Source: Desulfoglaeba alkanexedens ALDC
GTDB taxonomy: Bacteria; Desulfobacterota; Syntrophobacteria; Syntrophobacterales; DSM-9756
NCBI RefSeq assembly: GCF_005377625.1
Contig: NZ_CP040098.1
Coordinates: 1,357,501 to 1,421,500 of the forward strand
Length of the DNA: 64,000 nt
Reading direction: 5' to 3'
Made by a program: the position numbers and the translations under genes. Positions 49,234-58,717 of this stretch are shown in pieces (the stretch's first letter is position 1; each line of letters starts with the position of its first letter). The notes beneath the pieces are model-generated. The model was not told where the DNA came from, searched no databases, and saw only the letters and a program-made list of their open reading frames with translations.

Positions 49234-49560
49234 ATGGATGAAAAAGTGACCGCGGTTTACCTCATGGTGCGCAGGAACGAACTTCTTCCGGAAGATCGAG
49301 GATCCTACGAACGGCCGCTGGCCGAACAGAAAGCAGCGTGCATCCAGTTCATCAAGGAAAAAACCGGGGCATCGGATTCCTGGGAACCCCTTGCCTTCTA
49401 CCACAAGCGCGGCGACCTCCTGCTTGACATCGAAAGGGAGCGCGTCAAGCGTATCATCGTTCAGGACAAGAACCGGCTGGCCGCCACCCTCGAAGAACTG
49501 GAAGGCATTCTGTTCGAGCTGCGCATGGCCGGTGTTGAGCTGCTCGCCGTCACAGAATAA
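49234..49560 (+). CDS. Conserved-looking hypothetical protein, 108 residues
   Basis: The soluble, charged protein (MDEKVTAVYLMVRRNELLPE..., ending AGVELLAVTE) shows coding composition and a good GGAGAACGG before the ATG. It has its own promoter and a terminator immediately after, so it is a single-gene unit. No family or motif is recognised. Confidence 0.75.
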   Translation: MDEKVTAVYLMVRRNELLPEDRGSYERPLAEQKAACIQFIKEKTGASDSWEPLAFYHKRGDLLLDIERERVKRIIVQDKNRLAATLEELEGILFELRMAGVELLAVTE

Positions 49561-49597
49561 GAAAAGGCCGGATACGCCACACATCCGGCCTTTTCTC
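49561..49597. terminator. Bidirectional intrinsic terminator
   Basis: GAAAAGGCCGGAT and ATCCGGCCTTTTC form a near-perfect 13-bp stem with T runs on both strands, between the 108-residue gene and the Hsp20 pair transcribed toward it. Confidence 0.9.
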
Positions 49598-49634
49598 ACG
49601 ATAAAACTGGAACGCCGACAGCGCCGGCTCCCCT

Positions 49635-50033
49635 TTATTTGGTCTTGACCGTGATTTTCCGGGGTTTCGCCGCGTCGACCTTGGGAAGGGTCAGTTTCAA
49701 CACGCCGTCTTTCATGACGGCTTCAATTTTGGACTGATCGATGATCCGGCCGATCGTGAACTGACGATAATAATCACCCACTCCGTATTCGCTAAGAAGC
49801 ATGCGCTCCGCCTGACCTTCCGGCGTAACGGTTCCCCGAATCGTCAGGAGGTCGTCTGTGAGATCAATATCCACGTTCTCAGGCGCGACACCCGGCATGT
49901 CGGCCAACACCACCAGGTTCTCTTCCGTTTCATAAATGTCGACTGCCGGCACATACACCGGAACGGAACGCGTGCTTTCGGCTTGGGTCTGCAACTCCTG
50001 CTTGTCACGAACCTGCATATCCTTCTCTGCCAT
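49635..50033 (-). CDS. Hsp20/alpha-crystallin small heat-shock protein (second gene)
   Basis: Small heat-shock proteins hold unfolding proteins in a refoldable state. In the 132-residue product the alpha-crystallin domain runs from about residue 30 (VDIYETEENLVVLADMPGV) to GVLKLTLPKVDAAKPRKI. The ATG at 50033 fits GAGGGGGTGA at 6 bases. A GTG nine bases upstream is less likely. It follows the other Hsp20 gene by 40 bases. Confidence 0.9.
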   Translation of the reverse strand: MAEKDMQVRDKQELQTQAESTRSVPVYVPAVDIYETEENLVVLADMPGVAPENVDIDLTDDLLTIRGTVTPEGQAERMLLSEYGVGDYYRQFTIGRIIDQSKIEAVMKDGVLKLTLPKVDAAKPRKITVKTK

Positions 50034-50073
50034 GGTTGTCACCCCCTCGATTCCTACACTTCAGGAAGACTCG

Positions 50074-50547
50074 TTATGCGGCCACCTTGACGGCGATCTG
50101 CTTGGGCCGTGCTTCCGCCGCCTTGGGAAGCCTTATGGTAAGAACCCCGTTTTTGAAGGACGCTTCAACCTTGTCCGCCTCGATTCGCGTCGGCAGGGTG
50201 AGACTCCTGCTGAAACGCCCGGCGTCTCGCTCGCGGCGGTGATAGCTCACCTCCTTTTCAGCTTCCGGCAGCTTCCGCTCCCCCCGAAGGGCCAGCGTAT
50301 TCCCTTCCACCATGATGTCGATTTCGTTGGGGCTCACACCCGGCAACTCCGCTCGCACGAAAATATTGTCGGCATCTTCGCTGACGTTGAGCGGGGGAAA
50401 CACTCCGACGCCCCCCAGGAACGGCCTTGAACCGACAACACCCCCAAAAAGACGACTCATCTCGTTTTGCAGGCGCGTCATTTCCCTTTCCAGCTCTTCG
50501 AACGGGCGGAAGACATCGGGACGATCGGACCATCGGAACAGTGCCAT
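50074..50547 (-). CDS. Hsp20/alpha-crystallin small heat-shock protein (first gene)
   Basis: The 157-residue protein has an N-terminal helical arm (RPFEELEREMTRLQNEMSRL) and an alpha-crystallin domain (FPPLNVSEDADNIFVRAELP, NGVLTIRLPKAAEARPK). AAAGGAGGTT precedes the ATG. Neighbouring Hsp20 genes often make hetero-oligomers; here they appear to form a two-gene operon ending at the bidirectional terminator. Confidence 0.93.
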   Translation of the reverse strand: MALFRWSDRPDVFRPFEELEREMTRLQNEMSRLFGGVVGSRPFLGGVGVFPPLNVSEDADNIFVRAELPGVSPNEIDIMVEGNTLALRGERKLPEAEKEVSYHRRERDAGRFSRSLTLPTRIEADKVEASFKNGVLTIRLPKAAEARPKQIAVKVAA

Positions 50548-50603
50548 AATCGAAACCTCCTTTCTTGCTGATTTTACTCACCTTAAAGGCTTTGCCCGAA
50601 AAA

Positions 50604-50632
50604 ACACTAAGCACAGCCCATAACCCTGTCAA
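50604..50632 (-). promoter_or_regulatory. Promoter of the hsp20 operon
   Basis: On the minus strand TTGACA and TAGTGT are separated by 17 bases, about 55 bases before the first Hsp20 gene. It fits sigma-70 better than a sigma-32 type. No CIRCE inverted repeat was recognised. Confidence 0.6.
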
Positions 50633-50974
50633 GATGCCTCAACCCTCCGTCTTGCTTGGATATTATGACCAGACTTGGGCCTTTATTGACTTTCCGGCGA
50701 CTGTCCCCTTAAGATGGAGGGCGTTGGAAGCGCCTGGAATGCTTGAAAGATCAATGATTCCTCAAAGACGGTCAGAGGCAAGGACAACGCCTTATGACAG
50801 CCTTTTCCGGAACGGATCCGCTTCTTTCCGGGAGGTACTGGGCGGGAGATTCAAGGGCCTGCGTATGCGTTGGGAAGGCGATGGAGCCGGCGCCTCGTTT
50901 CGAGCAGGTTCGGGCCATGGACGAGAGGGCACGGGACAGGTTGGGGCGATGACCGAAACAAGGGAATCAAGACG

Positions 50975-53900
50975 ATGGTCGGATTGAGGGGGTCCTCCGT
51001 GCCGGATGCGCAGCTTGCGGATGCCGCGGAGCGCCGACGCGCCTGGAGCCCTGATGAAAGCTTCCATCTGGAAGCCCCGGCCGGTTCGGGGAAAACCTCG
51101 ATCCTCACCGGTCGGTACTTGAATCTTTTGGCCCGAGTGCGCCACCCGCAGAACATCCTGGCCCTCACCTTTACTAACAAGGCCGCGGCCGAGATGCAGG
51201 AACGGATCCTCGGTTTTCTGCGAATGGCCCAAAAGGGTGAACGGCCCAAGAACGATCACGAACTGGAACTGTACATCCTGGCTGAAAAGGCGTTGGCGAA
51301 ACACCGAGACCGCCGGGAGATTCTCTTTTCAGCCGGCGTGCTTCGCATCCAGACTTTTCATGCTTTCTGCTACCACCTGGTGACTCAGGCTCCCTTGGAA
51401 GCCGATCTGCCGCCGGGTTCCCGCCTTCTCGACGAAAATGAGCAACGCCGGTGGCTCACGGAAACCATCGACCGCACCCTCCTCGACCTTCTCGAACGTA
51501 ACCCTCAGGACCCCCATCGACAGGCGTTGGAAAACCGGCTGTTGTTTCTCAACAACCAATGGCCGCTGCTGGTTCGCGAGATCGAAACCCTCATGGCCCG
51601 GCGTGAATTCGTAGCCGACCTGGCGGCCCTTGGGGACACAAACGAGATCCGCCGGATGGTGCTGCGCCGTACCCGGCTTCTGGTTGAAGCGGAACTGGCC
51701 GATTTGGAACGTGAATTTCTGGCGTCTTCTCTGGGTCTTGCGTGGCATCGACTTCGGGAACTCCTGGCCGCCTCCAGGGCGCCGGTTCTCGACACTCTTC
51801 CCGAGGCGCCTCCCGGCGCGGACTGGGAAGAACTCCCCGGGTGGCATACCATCGCCGAGACCTTTCTCACCAAGCAAGGAACCCTTCGGCAACGCTTCGG
51901 GCCTGCGACGGGATTTCCTCGGGGGTTTTCCAAATCCGAAGCCGCCGCGTGGATCGGGGACCTTCCGCCGCACATCGTCGAAGCCCTTCACCGCATCCGG
52001 GAACTGCCCCTCCAGGGTGGAACCCCGGTCGATGTGGAAAGCCTGCGGGATCTTCTCTTGGTCTTCCATGCCGTCCTGAAAGACTATAACGATCAATGCC
52101 GGCGGCAACGGGTCGTCGATTTTTCGGCGCTGGAAACCGCGGCGCTTCGCCTCTTCGAAGCGGCTTCCCCTTCGGACCTGCAGCTTCTTCTGGACCATCA
52201 GATCCATCACATCCTGGTGGACGAATTTCAGGATACAAGCTTCAACCAATGGCGCCTGCTCCAGGGGCTCTGCGCCGAATGGCCCCAGGACGGCAGCCGG
52301 ACCCTTTTCATGGTGGGGGATCCGAAGCAGAGCATCTACGGCTTCCGGAAAGCCGAGGTCCGCCTGTTTCTTGAGGCCAAAAACGGGCTTCCTCTGGACC
52401 GGTTCCGCCGCCTCCCCTTGGAAAACCTGACCCTTCGGACCAATTTCCGCTCCACCCGCCGGCTCATCGAATGGTGCAACCATCTGTTCGGCCGCACCGT
52501 CATGGCGGAGCCGCGCCCCGAGGCGGACGAAGTGCCGTTTGTGGCGGCAGCGCCCGCGCCGCACCGGATGAACGAGCCGCCAGGCGGGGAACCGGTCCGG
52601 CTGGCCCTTTTCGCCCGCTTTCCCGATCCGGAGGCCGCTCGAAGGCGTGAAGCCTCTTGGATAGGTTCCCAGGTCCGGAAGATCCGTGAAACAAAAGGGC
52701 CGGATCACACGGTGGGTATCCTCCTTTTCGCTCGAACCCACCTGGCGGTATATCTCGAAGCCCTCCACCAGCGCGGGATCCAGGTCCAGGTGGCCGAAGG
52801 CTTCAGGCTCATGGAACGGCCCGAGGTGAATTACCTGTGGCAGCTGGCCCGCGCCCTGGTGCTTCCCCACGACGATCTGGCGTGGGCGGCCCTTCTTCGC
52901 AGCCCCTGGCTGAACCTGTCGCTGTCCGATTTCGTCGCCCTTTCCCGCAGAGAACCCGAAGCCTGGGTGGAAAAAATCCGAACCCAAGCGGCTGAAGGAG
53001 GCATCCTTCAAAGATTTTGGGACAGGCTGGCGGAAGCCCGACGTGCCGCCGGCCGCCGCCCGCTCGCGGAAGTGGTGGAATCGGCCTGGATCGCCCTGGG
53101 GGGCGCCCGGGCCACCGCTTCAACCTGGGGACCGCGCGGGCTGGAATCGTGCCGCCGGCTTCTCGCCGTCCTCGGAGATTCGGAAACGGGGGACCCGGTC
53201 CGCACCTTGTTTCGAGCCGAAAATACCCTTTCCGAGACCTTTGAACCTTTGGACCCGCAATCGGCGCACGCCACGGTCTTCATGATGACTGTGCACCGGG
53301 CCAAGGGCCTGGAGTTCGATACCGTCTTTCTGCCCTACCTGGACTGGGATCCCGTCTTTCGGGAACGTGGGAACAAACCGCCCTACCTGCTGGAAAGAAT
53401 CCCATCCCGAACCCGGCGCCACAACGGACCGGATGCGGAAAGCGAAGACCGGGACCGGCACATGCTGGCCATACGCCCGGACCGCCTGCACGGCGACCGG
53501 GACCCAATCTACGAGCGCCTGCACGGACTTCAGCTGGACCGGCGGCGGGCCGAAGCCAAGCGGCTTTTTTACGTCGCGGCGACCCGCGCCAGGGAGAACC
53601 TCTTTCTGAGTGCGGTCCTCGGCGGACAGAACGGCACCCGGGTGCCTCCGGAATCCCCGCTCCACTGGCTGGATGTACATTATCGACTCCGTGAGACGCT
53701 CCGGCTGGAAGAGATCGCCGTCTCGGATAAAGCCGATGCGGATCCGCCGGATGCCCTCGAAAGCGGCTGGACCGGCGGAGGCGATGACTTCCTCGTCGCC
53801 CTGGAACCGGTTCCTGAGGCGACCTCGGTACCACAAGCCGCGCCGATAAAGGCTCACGTGCTTGCGCCGCCTGCGGAGTTTGAACGCGAGCGGCCGGCAT

Positions 53901-54505
53901 TGCGGGTGATCCAACCTTCCGGCCTGGCCCAAGGCGATCAGGACGACGCGCAGGCCACCGCCCACGAAGCCGCACCGGTCCCGGGCGATCCCAACCTTTG
54001 GGGGACCGTTGTCCACCGACTCCTGGAAACGGCGGGTACCGGCGGGCGGCTCCCCGACCCGGAGGCGGTGGCGGCCTACATCAGGGGGTTCGGGGTCATC
54101 GAAGCCGATGGGGTGGAGGAAGTGGCCTCCGCAGCCCTCGAAGAAGTCCGAGCGTGCCTGGAAGATCCGTGGCTCCAAAGGCTTTACGCCTTTCCCGAAA
54201 CACAGCGGCGGATCGAATGGCCCCTTGAGGCGCTGCATCGTCCGGGGGTTCTGTACGCCGGGACCGTGGACCTGGCGGCCACAGACGGCGCCACCTGGTG
54301 GGTGGTGGATTTCAAGACGACACGGCCTGCTCCAGGAACGGATGTGGACGGTTTTCTAGAGTTTGAAAGCCGCCGTCACCGGGCGCAGATCTTCGCCTAC
54401 CGCGAAATGGTTTCGAAAAAGCAGAGCATCTCCCGCGATTCGGTCCGCGCTGGAATCTATTTCACGTATCTTCGACGATGGGTTGAACTGACCAAAGCAG
54501 ACTGA
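50975..54505 (+). CDS. addA: AddA/RecB-like helicase-nuclease
   Basis: The 1,176-residue superfamily 1A protein has Walker A EAPAGSGKTSIL, LTFTNKAAAEMQ, VDEFQDTSFNQW, and HRAKGLEFDTVFLPYLDW. The C-terminal PD-(D/E)XK nuclease has GTVDLAATDGATWWVVDFKT and a downstream QIFAY motif. Such proteins process double-strand breaks for RecA. A partner AddB gene is not seen in the window. The ATG at 50975 is preceded by AAGGGA; an in-frame ATG at 50870 adds an unlike-protein extension. The stop is 10 bases from cbiA. Confidence 0.88.
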   Translation: MVGLRGSSVPDAQLADAAERRRAWSPDESFHLEAPAGSGKTSILTGRYLNLLARVRHPQNILALTFTNKAAAEMQERILGFLRMAQKGERPKNDHELELYILAEKALAKHRDRREILFSAGVLRIQTFHAFCYHLVTQAPLEADLPPGSRLLDENEQRRWLTETIDRTLLDLLERNPQDPHRQALENRLLFLNNQWPLLVREIETLMARREFVADLAALGDTNEIRRMVLRRTRLLVEAELADLEREFLASSLGLAWHRLRELLAASRAPVLDTLPEAPPGADWEELPGWHTIAETFLTKQGTLRQRFGPATGFPRGFSKSEAAAWIGDLPPHIVEALHRIRELPLQGGTPVDVESLRDLLLVFHAVLKDYNDQCRRQRVVDFSALETAALRLFEAASPSDLQLLLDHQIHHILVDEFQDTSFNQWRLLQGLCAEWPQDGSRTLFMVGDPKQSIYGFRKAEVRLFLEAKNGLPLDRFRRLPLENLTLRTNFRSTRRLIEWCNHLFGRTVMAEPRPEADEVPFVAAAPAPHRMNEPPGGEPVRLALFARFPDPEAARRREASWIGSQVRKIRETKGPDHTVGILLFARTHLAVYLEALHQRGIQVQVAEGFRLMERPEVNYLWQLARALVLPHDDLAWAALLRSPWLNLSLSDFVALSRREPEAWVEKIRTQAAEGGILQRFWDRLAEARRAAGRRPLAEVVESAWIALGGARATASTWGPRGLESCRRLLAVLGDSETGDPVRTLFRAENTLSETFEPLDPQSAHATVFMMTVHRAKGLEFDTVFLPYLDWDPVFRERGNKPPYLLERIPSRTRRHNGPDAESEDRDRHMLAIRPDRLHGDRDPIYERLHGLQLDRRRAEAKRLFYVAATRARENLFLSAVLGGQNGTRVPPESPLHWLDVHYRLRETLRLEEIAVSDKADADPPDALESGWTGGGDDFLVALEPVPEATSVPQAAPIKAHVLAPPAEFERERPALRVIQPSGLAQGDQDDAQATAHEAAPVPGDPNLWGTVVHRLLETAGTGGRLPDPEAVAAYIRGFGVIEADGVEEVASAALEEVRACLEDPWLQRLYAFPETQRRIEWPLEALHRPGVLYAGTVDLAATDGATWWVVDFKTTRPAPGTDVDGFLEFESRRHRAQIFAYREMVSKKQSISRDSVRAGIYFTYLRRWVELTKAD

Positions 54506-54515
54506 AGGCCTTGCC

Positions 54516-56000
54516 ATGCAACCGAAGCCCCATCCCGGAAGCGGTCCGGTGCCCCGCTCATCGAAATCGGCTTTCGTCGTTTGCGGAACCCACAGCGGAT
54601 GCGGCAAGACCACAGTCACCCTCGGACTCATGGCCGCGCTCACCCGGCGGGGCCGCCGCGTACAGCCCTTCAAGGTCGGCCCCGATTTCATCGATCCGGG
54701 TCTGCACACGCTGATCACCGGCCGCCCCTCGCATAACCTCGACGGCTGGATGCTTTCCCGAACCTACAACGAAGAGCGCTTCCGGAAGTCCATGATCAAG
54801 GCGGATGCCGCGGTGGTGGAAGGCGTTATGGGGGTCTACGACGGCCACGACGGGGTGAGCGAAGCGGGAAGCACCGCGGAAATGGCCAAATGGCTCAACC
54901 TGCCGCTGGTCCTGGTGGTGGACGCTCGAAGCATGGCCCGAAGCGTTGCGGCTCTGGTCCAAGGCTTCACGCGCTTCGATCCAGCTCTCCGCTGGGCCGG
55001 CGTCATCTTCAACCGGATCGGGGGTCCCGGGCACCTGGCATACCTCGAAGAGGCCATGGCCGCCAACCTTCCGGAGCTTCCGGTCCTTGGGGGGCTCCCT
55101 CGGAAAACGGAACTGGAACTCGCCGAGCGTCACCTGGGACTGGTGACCGCGGAAGAAACCACCCTGAACGATGCGGGAAAAGAGGCGCTCGCTCGATGGA
55201 TCGAAAACGCCGTGGACGTCGACGGATTGCTTCAGACCGCGGCGCTTCCAAATGGGGAAACGGAACGGCGGGCGCCGTTTTCCGAACCGGCACCTTTCCC
55301 AAGGGCGTCCGTACCCGTAGCGGTGGCACGAGATGCGGCCTTCTGCTTCTACTACCCGGACAACCTCGACATGCTGGAAGAAGCGGGGGCCGAGATCCTT
55401 CCTTTTTCGCCCGTTGCCGGGGAAACGTTCCCGAAGCGTGCCGCGGCCCTGATCTTGGGCGGCGGCTACCCGGAACTTCATGCGGAAGCCATCAGCCGCA
55501 ACCGCGCCTTCCTGGAAGACGTCCGCAGCGCCCACCGCCGCGGCATGCCCATCTACGCCGAATGCGGCGGCCTCATGACCCTCGGTCGCTTCATCGAAAC
55601 GGGCTCCGGAAAACGCTTTCCCATGGCGGGAATCCTGCCTTTTGGAACGCGGATGCTCGAACGCCGGAAAGCATTGGGCTACGTGGAAGTGGAACTGGTT
55701 CGACCCTGCTGCCTGGGGCCGCCGGGAACAGTGCTTCGAGGCCACGAGTTCCATTATTCTGAAATAGTCCTCGAAGATGAAGCGGAGGCGCCCTCGAGCG
55801 AAGACCCGGCGGATCCCTGTGAGAAACGGATCGCCTGCGCCTATCGGCTTCGGACGAGGAGGCTTGCGCCGGAGCGCCGGGAAGGGTACCTTGCGGGCTC
55901 GTGTCTTGCGAGCTACGTGCATCTGCACTGGGGGAGCGCCCCCGAAGCGCCCCGGCACCTGATGCGGCAGGCGGAAAAGTATCGGGCCGATACTCCATGA
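54516..56000 (+). CDS. cbiA: Cobyrinate a,c-diamide synthase
   Basis: CbiA/CobB amidates the a and c side chains of the corrin ring with glutamine and ATP. In the 494-residue protein the N-terminal ATPase has VCGTHSGCGKTTVTLGLM. VGPDFIDPGLH and VEGVMGVYDGHDG follow. A C-terminal class I glutaminase has YAECGGLMTLG with its catalytic Cys. The stop overlaps cbiP (ATGA). It is first of the second corrinoid operon. Confidence 0.95.
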   Translation: MQPKPHPGSGPVPRSSKSAFVVCGTHSGCGKTTVTLGLMAALTRRGRRVQPFKVGPDFIDPGLHTLITGRPSHNLDGWMLSRTYNEERFRKSMIKADAAVVEGVMGVYDGHDGVSEAGSTAEMAKWLNLPLVLVVDARSMARSVAALVQGFTRFDPALRWAGVIFNRIGGPGHLAYLEEAMAANLPELPVLGGLPRKTELELAERHLGLVTAEETTLNDAGKEALARWIENAVDVDGLLQTAALPNGETERRAPFSEPAPFPRASVPVAVARDAAFCFYYPDNLDMLEEAGAEILPFSPVAGETFPKRAAALILGGGYPELHAEAISRNRAFLEDVRSAHRRGMPIYAECGGLMTLGRFIETGSGKRFPMAGILPFGTRMLERRKALGYVEVELVRPCCLGPPGTVLRGHEFHYSEIVLEDEAEAPSSEDPADPCEKRIACAYRLRTRRLAPERREGYLAGSCLASYVHLHWGSAPEAPRHLMRQAEKYRADTP

Positions 56001-57556
56001 AACGAAGGAACGCGAAAACCCTCATGTTTCTAGGCACCGGCTCGGACGTGGGAAAGAGCGTCCTGGCCGCGGCCTTCTGCCGCATTCTCCGCCAGGACGG
56101 GTTCCGGGTGGCGCCGTTCAAGGCTCAAAACATGGCCCTCAATTCCTTCATCACGCCGGAGGGCGGCGAAATGGGCCGAGCCCAGGTGGTGCAGGCTGAA
56201 GCGGCCGGAATCGAACCCCATGTGGACATGAACCCGATACTTCTCAAGCCCACCTCCCAGGTGGGATCCCAGGTGATCGTCCTGGGAAAGGCAGCTGGAA
56301 ACTTCACAGCCAAAGACTATTACCGGGTCAAGCGGACGCTGGTGCCCGTGGTACGGGAAGCCTTCGAAAGACTTTCCGCCCGCTACGACGTAATCGTCCT
56401 GGAAGGGGCTGGAAGCGCCGTGGAACTGAACCTCAAGGAACACGACCTGGTCAACATGGCCATGGCCGAGATGGCCGATGCGCCCTGCATCCTGGTGGGA
56501 GACATCGACCGCGGCGGCATTTTCGCGTCCCTTCTCGGAAGCCTCATGCTCCTTGAAGCATCGGAACGAGACCGGTTGATCGGGTTCATGGTGAACAAGC
56601 TTCGCGGCGATCCGGCACTTTTTGAAAGCGGCGTGGCCATCCTCGAAGCGAGAAGCGGGAAACCGGTGCTGGGCGTCGTCCCGTACTTCGACCACATCGC
56701 CATCGCCGAAGAAGACAGCGTCGCTTTGACCCGCCGCATGAAACGGAAACCTGAGGGGAGTGAAGGTGCCGCGGTTCGGATCGGCGTGTTGCGGCTGCCC
56801 TATGTCTCCAACTACACCGATTTCGACTGCTTCGAACAGGAACCGGCCGTGGACCTGGTCTACTTCGATCGCCCGGCCGAGGTCTTCACCATGGATGCGG
56901 TGATCCTTCCCGGAAGCAAGAATACGCTCGAAGACCTGGCTCATCTGCACCGAAACGGCGTGGCCGACGCGCTGGTGGCGTTTCACAAGGCCGGCGGCGT
57001 TGTCGTAGGGGTGTGCGGCGGCTTCCAGATGCTGGGAACAAGCGTCCGGGACCCTCACGGCGTCGAAAGCCGGATCGAAGAAGTCCGCGGACTGGGGCTT
57101 CTGCCCATGGTGACGGAAATGTTTCCGGAAAAGATCACCACGCAGGTCAAGGTTCGCGCCGAACCCGGAAACCCCATCGGCGCCGGCGGCCGAATGCTTC
57201 TCGGCTATGAAATTCACATGGGCCGAAGTCGGAGCCTCGGGGACGGCGCCCGTCCGCTGTTTCGATTGATCGAACGAAACCGGGAGCCGGTCCCGGAAGA
57301 CGAGGAGTTGGAGGGACTGGCCACGCCCGACGGCCGTGCCTGGGGCACGTACCTCCACGGCATTTTCGACAACGACGCGTTCCGAAGAGAATTCATAGGC
57401 CGCATCCTTTCACGGTCCGGCCGCCGCCGGTCGGACGCCGAAGGCGGGCCGCTGAGTTACGCAACTTGGAAGGAAGAACAATTCGACCGGCTGGCTGAAC
57501 ACGTACGCCGTCACTGCGATGTGGAACGGATCTACCGGCTGGCGGGCATCCGATGA
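55997..57556 (+). CDS. cbiP: Cobyric acid synthase
   Basis: CbiP/CobQ amidates the b, d, e and g side chains, completing cobyric acid. The 519-residue protein has MFLGTGSDVGKSVLAAAFCR, KAQNMALNSFITPEGGEMGR, and the glutaminase GVCGGFQMLGT. The ATG at 55997 overlaps the cbiA stop; the longer open frame before it lies inside cbiA. The next gene, cbiB, begins 41 bases after its stop. Confidence 0.96.
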   Translation: MKRRNAKTLMFLGTGSDVGKSVLAAAFCRILRQDGFRVAPFKAQNMALNSFITPEGGEMGRAQVVQAEAAGIEPHVDMNPILLKPTSQVGSQVIVLGKAAGNFTAKDYYRVKRTLVPVVREAFERLSARYDVIVLEGAGSAVELNLKEHDLVNMAMAEMADAPCILVGDIDRGGIFASLLGSLMLLEASERDRLIGFMVNKLRGDPALFESGVAILEARSGKPVLGVVPYFDHIAIAEEDSVALTRRMKRKPEGSEGAAVRIGVLRLPYVSNYTDFDCFEQEPAVDLVYFDRPAEVFTMDAVILPGSKNTLEDLAHLHRNGVADALVAFHKAGGVVVGVCGGFQMLGTSVRDPHGVESRIEEVRGLGLLPMVTEMFPEKITTQVKVRAEPGNPIGAGGRMLLGYEIHMGRSRSLGDGARPLFRLIERNREPVPEDEELEGLATPDGRAWGTYLHGIFDNDAFRREFIGRILSRSGRRRSDAEGGPLSYATWKEEQFDRLAEHVRRHCDVERIYRLAGIR

Positions 57557-57597
57557 CCCGTGCTTGCGGCGCTGAAACGTTCGTGAAAAGGTAGACC

Positions 57598-58563
57598 ATG
57601 CCGTTTCTTCCGTGGCACCTTGCCGCCGCCTACCTGCTGGACCTTATCCTGGGCGATCCGCCGCGATGGCCCCATCCCGTTCGCTGGATCGGAAGACTGA
57701 TTCTCTGGGTCGAATCGATCTTCTATGAAACGGAGGCTCCAGCCGGACGTCAGCGCACAGCCGGGGGCATCTTCTTTATGGTGGTGGTCTCGGCGGTCTT
57801 CATGGCAACGGCGTTGTTTCTCAGCATCTTTCACCAGATCCACCCGGCCCTGGGCGCCTGCGCGACCATCTGGTGCGCCTACACGACCCTCGCCACGAAA
57901 AGCCTGACCCGGGAATCCGCCCGGGTCGCCCAGGCTTTGGACCTCGGGGATTTGGAAACGGCCCGGCAAAGGCTTTCGTTCCTGGTGACTCGAAACACCC
58001 AGGACTTGGACGAAGTTGAAATCCGCCGAGCACTGGTGGAGACCGTCTCCGAAAACCTTTCCGACGGCGTGGTGGCTCCGCTCTTCTATCTGGCCCTCGG
58101 CGGTCCCATTGCCGCCATGGTCTACAAGGCCGTGAACACCATGGATTCCATGGTTGGCTACAAGAACGACCGCTACCTGCATTTCGGTTGGGTCGCCGCC
58201 CGATGCGACGACGCGGCCAACTTCATCCCGGCACGGCTCACAGCGCTTTTCATGCTGGGCGCCGCCCGGATTTTGGGCCTCAATTGGAGGCGGGGGTGGA
58301 GCGTTCTGCGCCGCGACGCCCGGAAATCGGCGAGCCCCAACGCCGGGTACCCGGAAGCGGCGGCAGCGGGGATCCTTGGAGTCCAGCTGGGAGGCCCGAG
58401 CGTCTACTTCGGCGAGCGGATCGAAAAGCCCGCCCTGGGGGATCCAGTCCGAACTCTGGAAGCCGGGATCATCGAGGAAACCAACCGGCTGGCCCTCGCG
58501 GTCTCCGTCATCGCCTTCGTCCTGGCCGCCGCTTACCGGATCGCGTGGACCGTCCTTTGGTGA
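57598..58563 (+). CDS. cbiB: Adenosylcobinamide-phosphate synthase
   Basis: CbiB/CobD joins the aminopropanol phosphate side chain to adenosylcobyric acid, in the membrane. The 321-residue protein has LDLILGDPPRWPHPVRWIG at the N-terminus. YKAVNTMDSMVGYKN and RFLGW-like YLHFGWVAARCDDAAN then NFIPARLTAL follow. Several hydrophobic segments agree with a membrane protein. The aminopropanol precursor is supplied by the next gene. Confidence 0.95.
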   Translation: MPFLPWHLAAAYLLDLILGDPPRWPHPVRWIGRLILWVESIFYETEAPAGRQRTAGGIFFMVVVSAVFMATALFLSIFHQIHPALGACATIWCAYTTLATKSLTRESARVAQALDLGDLETARQRLSFLVTRNTQDLDEVEIRRALVETVSENLSDGVVAPLFYLALGGPIAAMVYKAVNTMDSMVGYKNDRYLHFGWVAARCDDAANFIPARLTALFMLGAARILGLNWRRGWSVLRRDARKSASPNAGYPEAAAAGILGVQLGGPSVYFGERIEKPALGDPVRTLEAGIIEETNRLALAVSVIAFVLAAAYRIAWTVLW

Positions 58564-58717
58564 AAAGCGCGTCCGAGGTCCACGGCGGTCACAACTGGAG
58601 CGGGGGTAGCGGGGGGCGGAGGTCCGAGCGTGAGGCACGGAGTGACGGCGGAGCACTCCGGGGCCTTTGGGTTGAGACAATTAAGTGCGGCTTTCGAAGG
58701 CGGGAAAAGAGGCGTCC

